From positions 1 to 14,586 of the forward strand of contig DFOK01000034.1 of assembly GCA_002376715.1 (NCBI GenBank): 14,586 nucleotides of DNA, read 5' to 3'. This document shows, piece after piece, positions 7,516 through 12,836 of the stretch. Both the position numbers and the translations under genes were made by a program. The stretch's first letter is position 1. Each line of letters starts with the position of its first letter. Source of the stretch: Bacteroidales bacterium UBA3543. Lineage in GTDB: Bacteria > Bacteroidota > Bacteroidia > Bacteroidales > UBA932. Below the pieces are notes generated by a model that saw only the letters and a list, made by a program, of their open reading frames with translations, had not been told where the DNA came from and made no database searches.

Positions 7516-7556
7516 CTTCTTTAATGCAGTTGTTACGCTGCCTTTTATTGTTTCTC

Positions 7557-7937
7557 CTACAATTCTTTTTTCCAGAGTCCGTGCAGGTTGCAATACTCAT
7601 AAACCGCAACGGGTTTTCCTGAGCAAATGCAGAACTCAGCTTCGGGCTTGCCATCGTGGGGCAGGCCGACACGGGCTCCGCCATCTTCGGTTTCTAAATA
7701 GATAAAGGCAATGTGATGCTCAGGTAGCATAGGGTGGGGTACACTACCTACCTCCACCTTGATTGTACAATCATCCAACTTGGTTACTACGGGTACGTGT
7801 TTCTCACCACCGGCATCCTCAGTATGGGCAATAAGCTGTTCCATCGGCTTACCGCAGCAAAATACTGGAACTCCCGAGTCTACAACTTTGCCTACAACAT
7901 TACCACAAATAGTACATTTAAAAAATTTTGCAGCCAT
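7557..7937 (-). CDS. dfx: Desulfoferrodoxin (two-iron superoxide reductase)
   Basis: Superoxide reductase reduces superoxide to hydrogen peroxide without making oxygen, a defence typical of anaerobes. The 126 aa length is typical of the two-domain class. The N-terminal desulforedoxin domain has Cys8, Cys11, Cys27 and Cys28, ligands of the FeCys4 centre I. The C-terminal neelaredoxin domain carries the active Fe(His)4Cys site: EKH (45-47, with Lys46 as the lid lysine and His47 a ligand), HPMLPEHH (His68, His74), and CNLH (Cys116, His119). All expected ligands are present. It lies 61 bases downstream of a ferredoxin on the same strand, which may belong to the same redox response. Confidence 0.95.
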   Translation of the reverse strand: MAAKFFKCTICGNVVGKVVDSGVPVFCCGKPMEQLIAHTEDAGGEKHVPVVTKLDDCTIKVEVGSVPHPMLPEHHIAFIYLETEDGGARVGLPHDGKPEAEFCICSGKPVAVYEYCNLHGLWKKEL

Positions 7938-7950
7938 AATAATAGTTTTA

Positions 7951-7984
7951 TAAAGTTATTAAAATATAGATATCAAAAGTTAAA
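7951..7984 (-). promoter_or_regulatory. Possible weak promoter for desulfoferrodoxin
   Basis: Read on the minus strand, TAACTTTA (7958 to 7951) is a one-mismatch -7 box ending 13 bases before the ATG, the same spacing as at the ferredoxin gene upstream. The best -33 options are TTTG at 7977-7974 (spacer only 15) or TTTA at 7984-7981 (spacer 22). The gene may instead be read through from the ferredoxin. Confidence 0.35.
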
Positions 7985-7998
7985 AAAATCAACCTTAC

Positions 7999-8181
7999 TT
8001 AGTTCAATTGTTTAATTGCTCTCAACGGACATCTCTTTATGCAAATTCCACACTCTATGCACAAGCTATAATCTATGATCGGATATCCGTCGGCACCCTG
8101 AGAAATGGCCCCTTCAGGGCATATGTCCATCAACGGGCAACGATGATCGTGAGGACATTTATTTCTATCTACTGCAATCAT
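7999..8181 (-). CDS. Small 4Fe-4S dicluster-type ferredoxin
   Basis: This 60 aa soluble iron-sulfur protein resembles clostridial-type ferredoxins. The second motif is canonical, CIECGICIKRCP (Cys41, 44, 47, 51). The first is not: CPHDHRCPLMDICP gives only Cys9, Cys15 and Cys21, spaced C-x5-C-x5-C. In this fold Cys21 would join Cys41/44/47 for one full [4Fe-4S] cluster, leaving Cys9, Cys15 and Cys51 for the other, which would then be a [3Fe-4S] cluster or have a non-Cys ligand such as His11 or His13. I recall related small ferredoxins with a similar CPxxHxCP start in anaerobes, so this is probably a subfamily trait. The partner is unknown; the desulfoferrodoxin downstream on the same strand is a candidate. 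Confidence 0.88.
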   Translation of the reverse strand: MIAVDRNKCPHDHRCPLMDICPEGAISQGADGYPIIDYSLCIECGICIKRCPLRAIKQLN

Positions 8182-8194
8182 AATCTTATTTATG

Positions 8195-8225
8195 CAAATT
8201 TATCAAAAGTTTTTAATTCTACAAT
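8195..8225 (-). promoter_or_regulatory. Promoter of the ferredoxin gene
   Basis: On the minus strand, ATTG (8225-8222) and TAAATTTG (8202-8195) are separated by 19 bases; the -7 box matches the consensus exactly. Initiation near 8188-8190 would leave a leader of only about 7-9 bases before the ATG at 8181. Confidence 0.7.
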
Positions 8226-8232
8226 AGAGTAA

Positions 8233-8245
8233 TTCTAAATTAGAA
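8233..8245. promoter_or_regulatory. Perfect 6-1-6 palindrome, possible operator
   Basis: TTCTAAATTAGAA is a perfect dyad of two 6-base arms around one central A, lying 7 bases upstream of the ferredoxin -33 box. The 6-1-6 layout resembles operators of Fur/PerR-type metal or peroxide regulators, which would suit a redox gene, but no regulator is encoded here and AT-rich palindromes of this size can arise by chance. Confidence 0.35.
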
Positions 8246-8338
8246 CCATAAAAACTATGCCATTATTTTGCTGCGACAATTTGACACGGAGATTCTGTTG
8301 TGGCTGTAAATGGATGCTGTCACTTCGAGCCCGTAGTT

Positions 8339-8363
8339 TGATTATGTGGAGTGAGGATAATCA
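8339..8363. repeat. Inverted repeat with 7-bp arms
   Basis: TGATTAT (8339-8345) and ATAATCA (8357-8363) are perfect inverted arms around an 11-base spacer. The repeat lies mid-way between the divergent promoters. It could be a widely spaced operator or a small hairpin; there is no T-run, so it is not a terminator. Confidence 0.4.
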
Positions 8364-8406
8364 CAAGAGTATATATGCATCCGATCTCTGACTTAATATT
8401 TGTCCA

Positions 8407-8522
8407 TTATAGGCTAAGTAATCTATATTTTGCGATTATCGGGTTATTAGCCGATAATTATTAATTATAGGGTTTTTGACCGATATTCTTCCGTTATAGG
8501 CTATTCGGCCTATAAATTTACC
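8407..8522. repeat. Four tandem 29-bp units, each an imperfect dyad
   Basis: Units lie at 8407-8435, 8436-8464, 8465-8493 and 8494-8522 with exact 29-base periodicity. Unit positions 1-4 (TTAT), 6-7 (GG), 9 (T), 17 (C) and 19-21 (ATA) are identical in all four. Each unit is a dyad, roughly TTATMGG, a short spacer, then CCKATAA. Unit 4 has perfect 8-base arms around a 6-base loop and unit 2 perfect 7-base arms around 8 bases; units 1 and 3 are degenerate. Unit positions 5 and 18 change together (A-T in units 1 and 4, C-G in unit 2). A partial extra copy may precede unit 1 (about 8395-8406). The array ends 32 bases before the aldolase -7 box. It may be a multi-site operator; its function is unproven. 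Confidence 0.85.
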
Positions 8523-8554
8523 AAAACCACCTCATTTTACAAGTAGATTTTTCT

Positions 8555-8562
8555 TATCTTTA
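8555..8562 (+). promoter_or_regulatory. Promoter -7 box of the rhaD operon
   Basis: TATCTTTA has one mismatch to TAnnTTTG and lies 22 bases before the ATG at 8585. No good -33 TTTG is present at 19-22 bases upstream; the nearest T-run (8535-8538) gives a 16-base spacer. A poor -33 beside the dyad array suggests an activator-dependent promoter. Confidence 0.5.
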
Positions 8563-8584
8563 CACGACTAAAATCTTGTATATC

Positions 8585-9370
8585 ATGAAAAAGAATTTTA
8601 ACAGTGTTGTTCGTATGATGGCGGAGGCTGCGGGATATTTGTGGGAGAAAGGTTGGGCGGAGCGTAACGGAGGTAATATTTCTTGCAATGTTTCACAGTA
8701 TAAGAAGCTCTTCGAAGGCATTTCCCCGCTTTCGGTTGAATTGGATGGTGGCGTGGATGTACCTGCTTTGGCAGGCGCTTTGCTGTTGGTTACCGGTACC
8801 GGAACGCGTATGCGTGATGTCGCCTCCGATCCTATGGCCAATATGGCGGTGATACGCATTTGCGATGATGGACGCCACTATGTAATTGTGGCCGAGAGGC
8901 CGGTCAGACCCACTTCCGAACTCCCGTCGCATCTCGCGATACACAATTATTTCCTGCAAAGCGGCTCTCCCTGCAGGGCAGTGATGCACACTCATCCCAC
9001 GGAACTCGTGGCAATGTCCCACTACGCGCCATTCCTGGAAAAAGATGTGCTGGGCACTCTCTTGCGCAGTCTTATCCCCGAGACCTATATCTTTTGTCCA
9101 AAAGGGCTGGGAATAGTGCCTTATGCGCTCCCGGGCTCGCAAAAGTTGGCAGAGAAGACTCTTGAAAAGTTGCGTTCACACGATGTGGTGCTTTGGGAGA
9201 AGCATGGTGTGCTGGCAGTGGGGAAGGACCCCGTTGAGGCATTTGACATGATTGATATCCTCAACAAGTCGGCACAGATATATGTAAGAGCACGCGCAAT
9301 GGGCTTTGTACCGGCCGGACTTACCCCGGAGCAGATGGAGGAGCTCAGGAAGAGTTTTATCCCATTCTAA
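8585..9370 (+). CDS. rhaD: Rhamnulose-1-phosphate aldolase
   Basis: RhaD is a zinc-dependent class II aldolase that splits L-rhamnulose-1-phosphate into dihydroxyacetone phosphate and L-lactaldehyde. The 261 aa protein (E. coli 274) carries the expected site: Glu112 in TSELPSH as catalytic base, and zinc ligands His135 and His137 in MHTHPTE and His207 in EKHGVL. NGGNISCN (28-35) and TGTGTRMRD (70-78) are the phosphate-binding segments. The ATG at 8585 is chosen over an in-frame TTG at 8576, because it gives the usual MKKNF start. Other class II aldolase/epimerase members share this fold, but the overall pattern fits RhaD best. No other rhamnose gene (rhaA, rhaB, rhaT) is nearby; two transporter halves follow after 9 bases. 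Confidence 0.88.
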   Translation: MKKNFNSVVRMMAEAAGYLWEKGWAERNGGNISCNVSQYKKLFEGISPLSVELDGGVDVPALAGALLLVTGTGTRMRDVASDPMANMAVIRICDDGRHYVIVAERPVRPTSELPSHLAIHNYFLQSGSPCRAVMHTHPTELVAMSHYAPFLEKDVLGTLLRSLIPETYIFCPKGLGIVPYALPGSQKLAEKTLEKLRSHDVVLWEKHGVLAVGKDPVEAFDMIDILNKSAQIYVRARAMGFVPAGLTPEQMEELRKSFIPF

Positions 9371-9379
9371 GTTACCACT

Positions 9380-9922
9380 ATGCTTTGGGAGTTATTCTGG
9401 ACATTCTTTAAACTGGGCACCTTTACATTCGGTAGCGGCTACGCCATGATACCGATGATAGAAAGGGAGGTTGTTGACCGTAAGAAATGGTTTGACAGGG
9501 AGGATTTTTACAACCAGTTTACTCTTGCACAGTCGGCTCCGGGACCTTTCGCACTCAATACTGCCGTTTTTGTGGGCTACAAGATGAAAGGTTGGTGGGG
9601 TTCTCTGGTAGCCGTCATCGCTGTCTCCATTTCACCGTTTGTCATTATTCTGCTGATTGCTGTTTATTTGAGCGGATTCAGTACAAATCCCGTTGTCGAG
9701 GCAGCCTTTAAGGGAGTAAGACCGGCAGTCATAGCAATGATAGCGGTCCCGTTTATCAATATGACGAAGGGGCTCAAGTGGTATTTCATTATCCTCGCCT
9801 TTAGTATTGCCATAGTAGTGTGGCTGACCGGCATTTCACCTATATGGTTTCTTCTTGGCGGGGCGGCAGTAGGTGTTTCAGCCGCTCTTTACGGCAAAAA
9901 GAGAAGGGAGGTGAAGCCATGA
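9380..9922 (+). CDS. ChrA-type (CHR family) transporter, first half
   Basis: This is a 180 aa half-size member of the chromate ion transporter family (PF02417), an inner-membrane protein with about five or six helices. The family signatures are present: FTFGSGYAMIPMIEREVV (about residues 15-32) and QSAPGPFALNTAVFVGY (about 51-67). Full-length ChrA proteins contain two such domains; here they are two genes, which usually form a heterodimer. The next gene begins inside this stop codon (ATGA, 9919-9922), so the two are translationally coupled. Chromate is probably not the natural substrate in an anaerobe; the position behind rhaD suggests export or import of an organic anion, but that is inference. 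Confidence 0.88.
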   Translation: MLWELFWTFFKLGTFTFGSGYAMIPMIEREVVDRKKWFDREDFYNQFTLAQSAPGPFALNTAVFVGYKMKGWWGSLVAVIAVSISPFVIILLIAVYLSGFSTNPVVEAAFKGVRPAVIAMIAVPFINMTKGLKWYFIILAFSIAIVVWLTGISPIWFLLGGAAVGVSAALYGKKRREVKP

Positions 9923-10440
9923 TCTATCTTCAACTCCTTCTTTCCTATCTTAAGATAGGATTTTTCGGTTTCGGAGGCGGATACGCGATGATTTCACTTA
10001 TTCAGAATGAGGTGGTGGTACGCAATAATTGGCTGACATCAGTAGAACTTGCCGATATAGTGGCGATTTCGCAAATGACCCCGGGTCCGATTGCCATAAA
10101 CTGCGCCACTTATGTGGGTTACACCGTTACAGGGAACATTTGGGGATCACTTTTGGCTACATTTGCAGTGTGTCTGCCGCCTCTGACCATAATGACGGTG
10201 ATTACCATCTTCTATCGCCGGCTTCACAACAACTATATCGTCAAAAGTGCTCTTTTATGGATGAGACCGGTGATGAGTGGTATGATCGGTGCTGCGGCTC
10301 TGATGTTTCTCAACAGAGAGACATTTGTGGATTGGGTGAGTATTGTGATATTTGCGGTGAGTTTCTTTGCAATCCGGAAAAAGTTCAATCCGATACTTCT
10401 CTTGATAATTGCAGCTGTAGCGGGTATAATCATCTATTAG
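9919..10440 (+). CDS. ChrA-type (CHR family) transporter, second half
   Basis: This 173 aa partner of the preceding half-transporter shows the same landmarks: FFGFGGGYAMISLIQNEVV (about residues 14-32) and QMTPGPIAINCATYVGY (about 51-67), followed by hydrophobic helices to the C-terminus. The start is the ATG at 9919, overlapping the upstream stop by four bases and preceded by an SD-like GGGAGGTG (9906-9913). A longer upstream reading of the frame lies within the first half gene and is not plausible. The two halves keep the same motifs at the same positions, as expected for an ancient duplication with opposite membrane orientations. Confidence 0.88.
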   Translation: MIYLQLLLSYLKIGFFGFGGGYAMISLIQNEVVVRNNWLTSVELADIVAISQMTPGPIAINCATYVGYTVTGNIWGSLLATFAVCLPPLTIMTVITIFYRRLHNNYIVKSALLWMRPVMSGMIGAAALMFLNRETFVDWVSIVIFAVSFFAIRKKFNPILLLIIAAVAGIIIY

Positions 10441-10457
10441 CCAAACGGTGTTTTTTG

Positions 10458-10487
10458 TTTGAGTTTCGATAATTATAGTTACTTTTG
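10458..10487 (+). promoter_or_regulatory. Promoter of the murK-murQ-recR-symporter unit
   Basis: TTTG at 10458-10461 (or 10454-10457) and TACTTTTG at 10480-10487 match the Bacteroidota -33 and -7 boxes, with an 18- or 22-base spacer. Initiation near 10493 would give a leader of about 28 bases before the murK ATG at 10521. Confidence 0.7.
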
Positions 10488-10520
10488 TGTTTTGTTTCAA
10501 CAGTAAATTTTGTTATACAT

Positions 10521-11372
10521 ATGAAACTGATAGCAGACAGCGGCTCTACCAAGGTTGACTGGAGGGCCATTTTCAACAGTGGTGAGGTCAAATCAATTTC
10601 CACCGAAGGCATCAATCCCGTCTTTATGGAGGATGAACGCATCATCGGCATCTTGAAGGAGCACTTGCTTCCTGTTGTGGGCAAGGAGGTTACAGGAGAA
10701 GATGTAGAAAAGATATGGTTCTATGGGGCAGGAGTTGTCGGAGGTGCTATTTTAGAAAAGCTCAACAGATGTTTCCAAGCTGTCTTCCCCGAATCAGAAT
10801 GTTTTACAGCCTCAGATGTATTGGCGGCGGCCCGTGCTCTTTGCGGACACAGTAGCGGTATTGCGTGTATCCTCGGTACAGGCTCCAACAGTTGCTTCTA
10901 TGACGGCGAAGATATTGTGAAAAATGTCCGTGCCGGAGGTTTTATCCTTGGGGACGAGGCTTCGGGTGCCTATCTCGGCAAAAGACTCGTTTCAGATTTC
11001 ATTAAAGGTCTTTTACCCGAGCCCATTGAAAAGGAATTTATCAAGAGGTACGACCTGGATTATCCGGCTATAGTGCAGAAAGTCTATCGTGAGCAGCTTC
11101 CCAGCCGTTTTTTGGCCTCTTTCTCGCCTTTCATTTACGAGTTTCGCAATCATCCCCATATGGCATCCCTGATAAGGAGCAGTTTCGAGGAATTCCTCAG
11201 GAGAAATATCATTCATTACGAATTCCGTAAATATCCGATTAATTTTGTGGGTTCGATCGCATTCTACTATAAAGAGTTGCTCGAAAAGGCAGTCACTTCG
11301 GCCGGCATGAAGATGGGCAAAGTGCTCAAGAGTCCCATAGACGGCCTGATTCAGTATCATAAAGAACAATAA
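10521..11372 (+). CDS. murK: BadF/BadG-type amino-sugar kinase, likely MurNAc/GlcNAc kinase
   Basis: This 283 aa cytoplasmic kinase has the sugar-kinase/actin fold of the BadF/BadG/BcrA/BcrD family. Landmarks are a phosphate-1 loop ADSGSTKVDW (5-14), a likely catalytic Asp99 in ASDVLAAARALCG, a phosphate-2 loop ILGTGSNS (117-124), GDEASGAYLG (144-153) and an adenosine-side VGSIAFYYKELL (243-254). Family members phosphorylate GlcNAc, MurNAc or both. Being directly followed by murQ, whose substrate is MurNAc-6-phosphate, argues for MurNAc kinase activity, as in the murK/murQ pairs known in clostridia and Tannerella. The ATG at 10521 is preferred over an in-frame TTG at 10485, which lies within the promoter. 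I am sure of the family and moderately sure of the substrate. Confidence 0.83.
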   Translation: MKLIADSGSTKVDWRAIFNSGEVKSISTEGINPVFMEDERIIGILKEHLLPVVGKEVTGEDVEKIWFYGAGVVGGAILEKLNRCFQAVFPESECFTASDVLAAARALCGHSSGIACILGTGSNSCFYDGEDIVKNVRAGGFILGDEASGAYLGKRLVSDFIKGLLPEPIEKEFIKRYDLDYPAIVQKVYREQLPSRFLASFSPFIYEFRNHPHMASLIRSSFEEFLRRNIIHYEFRKYPINFVGSIAFYYKELLEKAVTSAGMKMGKVLKSPIDGLIQYHKEQ

Positions 11373-11388
11373 TAGAGAAGATAAAGAG

Positions 11389-12201
11389 ATGAGAATTACC
11401 GAACAGGCGTCACACTATGCCAATCTGGAAGAAATGCCAACACGGGAGTTGTTGGAAAACATGAACCGCGAGGATCACAAGGTACCTGCCGTGGTTGCAA
11501 GTTGCATTCCTAATATCGAGAAATTGGTAGAGGGTATTGTGGAAAGGATTAAAAAGGGTGGCAAGGTTTTTTACCTCGGAGCCGGCACAAGCGGTCGTCT
11601 CGGCATTCTCGATGCATCCGAAATTCCTCCAACCTATGGGGCGCCGATAGATCTGTTTATTGGTCTTATCGCAGGCGGTGATGCAGCTATACGTATAGCG
11701 GTGGAAGCGGCAGAAGATAGTTTTGAAGGTGGCTGGCAGGATATGCAGTCCTATGGAGTAACCGTCAATGATGTGGTGATAGGAATTGCTGCCTCCGGTA
11801 CCACTCCCTATGTTATTGGAGCCATCCGTGAAGCCCGTAGCAGAGGTCTTCTGACTGCATGCATTACCTGTAATCCCGGTGCTCCCGTATCCGATGAGGC
11901 TGAGATTCCCATAGTGGCTGTCGTGGGACCTGAGTTTGTAACAGGTAGCACGCGTATGAAAGCAGGTACCGCCCAAAAACTCATCCTCAATATGATTTCC
12001 ACTTCCGTGATGATTCGCTTGGGCCATGTGAAAGGTAACAAGATGGTTGACATGCAGCTCTCCAACGCCAAGTTAGTGGACCGCGGCACAAAGATGATTA
12101 TGGACGAGGCTAAGATTGATGACTACGAATTTGCACAATCACTTCTTCTTAAATACGGCTCGGTAAGGAAGGCTGTTGATGCCTACATTGCTGCAAAATA
12201 G
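11389..12201 (+). CDS. murQ: N-acetylmuramic acid 6-phosphate etherase
   Basis: MurQ removes D-lactate from MurNAc-6-phosphate to give GlcNAc-6-phosphate, the key step in recycling or catabolising the peptidoglycan sugar MurNAc. The 270 aa protein is a SIS-domain enzyme with YLGAGTSGRLGILDASEIPP (62-81), where Glu78 matches the catalytic glutamate of E. coli MurQ, EAAED (106-110), with Glu109 the likely second acidic residue, AASGTTPYVIGA (134-145) and FVTGSTRMKAGTAQK (183-197). The length is near the family norm (270-300). It sits 16 bases after murK and 5 bases before recR, so it is very probably co-transcribed with both. Regulation is not visible beyond the murK promoter. Confidence 0.95.
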   Translation: MRITEQASHYANLEEMPTRELLENMNREDHKVPAVVASCIPNIEKLVEGIVERIKKGGKVFYLGAGTSGRLGILDASEIPPTYGAPIDLFIGLIAGGDAAIRIAVEAAEDSFEGGWQDMQSYGVTVNDVVIGIAASGTTPYVIGAIREARSRGLLTACITCNPGAPVSDEAEIPIVAVVGPEFVTGSTRMKAGTAQKLILNMISTSVMIRLGHVKGNKMVDMQLSNAKLVDRGTKMIMDEAKIDDYEFAQSLLLKYGSVRKAVDAYIAAK

Positions 12202-12206
12202 GGATA

Positions 12207-12821
12207 ATGTACAAGAGCAACTATTCATCCAAACTCCTGGACGATGCGGTAGAGCAGTTTGCCTCTCTTCCCGGGATAGGTCGAAAAACCGCTCTCAGGC
12301 TGGCATTGCACATACTCAAGCAGCCAATGGAGAATGTCGCACGCTTTTCGGAATCCTTTATATCACTCAAAAGCAGTATATGCTACTGTCCTGTATGCAG
12401 GATGATATCTGATGACGGTATCTGCCCATATTGCTCTGACAGCCGCCGTGATAGTACTATTGTGTGCGTGGTGGAATCACTCCGCGATGTCATCAGCATT
12501 GAGAATACCGGCTGCTACAATGGCCTTTATCACATACTGGGAGGTATCATCTCCCCTATGGATGGTGTAGGGCCGGGAGATCTGGCGATTGCTCCGCTGG
12601 TGGAGAGAATCCGTGAACATGATGTTAAAGAAGTGGTGCTGGCTCTCAGTACCGGCATGGAGGGTGAAACCACTTCTTTCTATATATACAAACAAATATC
12701 CGCCTTACCGGTGACAGTAACCGCTATTGCCCGTGGAGTGGGATTTGGAGATGATCTGGAGTATACGGATGAACTGACTCTGGGGCGTTCCATCGAGACC
12801 CGGCAGATTTTCAAACCTTAA
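12207..12821 (+). CDS. recR: Recombination mediator RecR
   Basis: RecR works with RecF and RecO to load RecA on gapped single-stranded DNA. The 204 aa protein has the full family order: a helix-hairpin-helix at FASLPGIGRKTALRLALHIL (18-37), a zinc finger with Cys61, Cys64, Cys73 and Cys76, and a Toprim domain starting at VCVVESLRDVISIE (86-99), ending in a TLGRSIETRQIF tail typical of RecR. It begins 5 bases after murQ and ends 15 bases before a symporter gene, so a DNA-repair housekeeping gene lies inside an apparent sugar-salvage operon. Confidence 0.95.
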   Translation: MYKSNYSSKLLDDAVEQFASLPGIGRKTALRLALHILKQPMENVARFSESFISLKSSICYCPVCRMISDDGICPYCSDSRRDSTIVCVVESLRDVISIENTGCYNGLYHILGGIISPMDGVGPGDLAIAPLVERIREHDVKEVVLALSTGMEGETTSFYIYKQISALPVTVTAIARGVGFGDDLEYTDELTLGRSIETRQIFKP

Positions 12822-12836
12822 CTTTTTTCGACAATT

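Larger units (their letters stand above)
8182..8584. other. Divergent intergenic region with no gene
   Basis: This 403-base AT-rich region separates the ferredoxin (minus) from the aldolase (plus). I see no credible coding region. It holds, in order, the ferredoxin promoter (8195-8225), a 13-base palindrome (8233-8245), an unassigned stretch (8246-8338), a 7-bp inverted repeat (8339-8363), the 29-bp tandem dyad array (8407-8522) and the aldolase promoter (8555-8562). Confidence 0.8.

Noticed and set aside
7524..7556. A second terminator hairpin (GCAG/CTGC) near the desulfoferrodoxin stop
   Set aside because: The stem is only 4 bp with an 8-base loop; the 7488-7515 hairpin explains the region better.
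8407..8522. A short CRISPR array, because of the 29-base period
   Set aside because: The units are contiguous with no unique spacers and their whole length is related, so this is a tandem repeat.
8576..8584. TTG start for the aldolase
   Set aside because: Only three more residues are gained; ATG at 8585 gives the normal start and a sensible leader.
9820..9918. A longer N-terminus for the second ChrA half
   Set aside because: The extra 33 residues would overlap the first half gene and resemble nothing in the family; ATG at 9919 with ATGA overlap and an SD-like sequence is clearly better.
10442..10461. Terminator hairpin after the second ChrA half
   Set aside because: The arms are only 5 bp (CAAAC/GTTTG) around a 10-base loop with no T-run after it, and they overlap the murK promoter; too weak to call.
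10485..10520. TTG start for the kinase
   Set aside because: The TTG overlaps the promoter -7 box; ATG at 10521 gives the family-typical KLIADSGSTK start.
11410..12027. A 205-codon open frame on the minus strand opposite murQ
   Set aside because: It mirrors a fully recognisable murQ; its translation has no family features and its composition is that of an antisense shadow.
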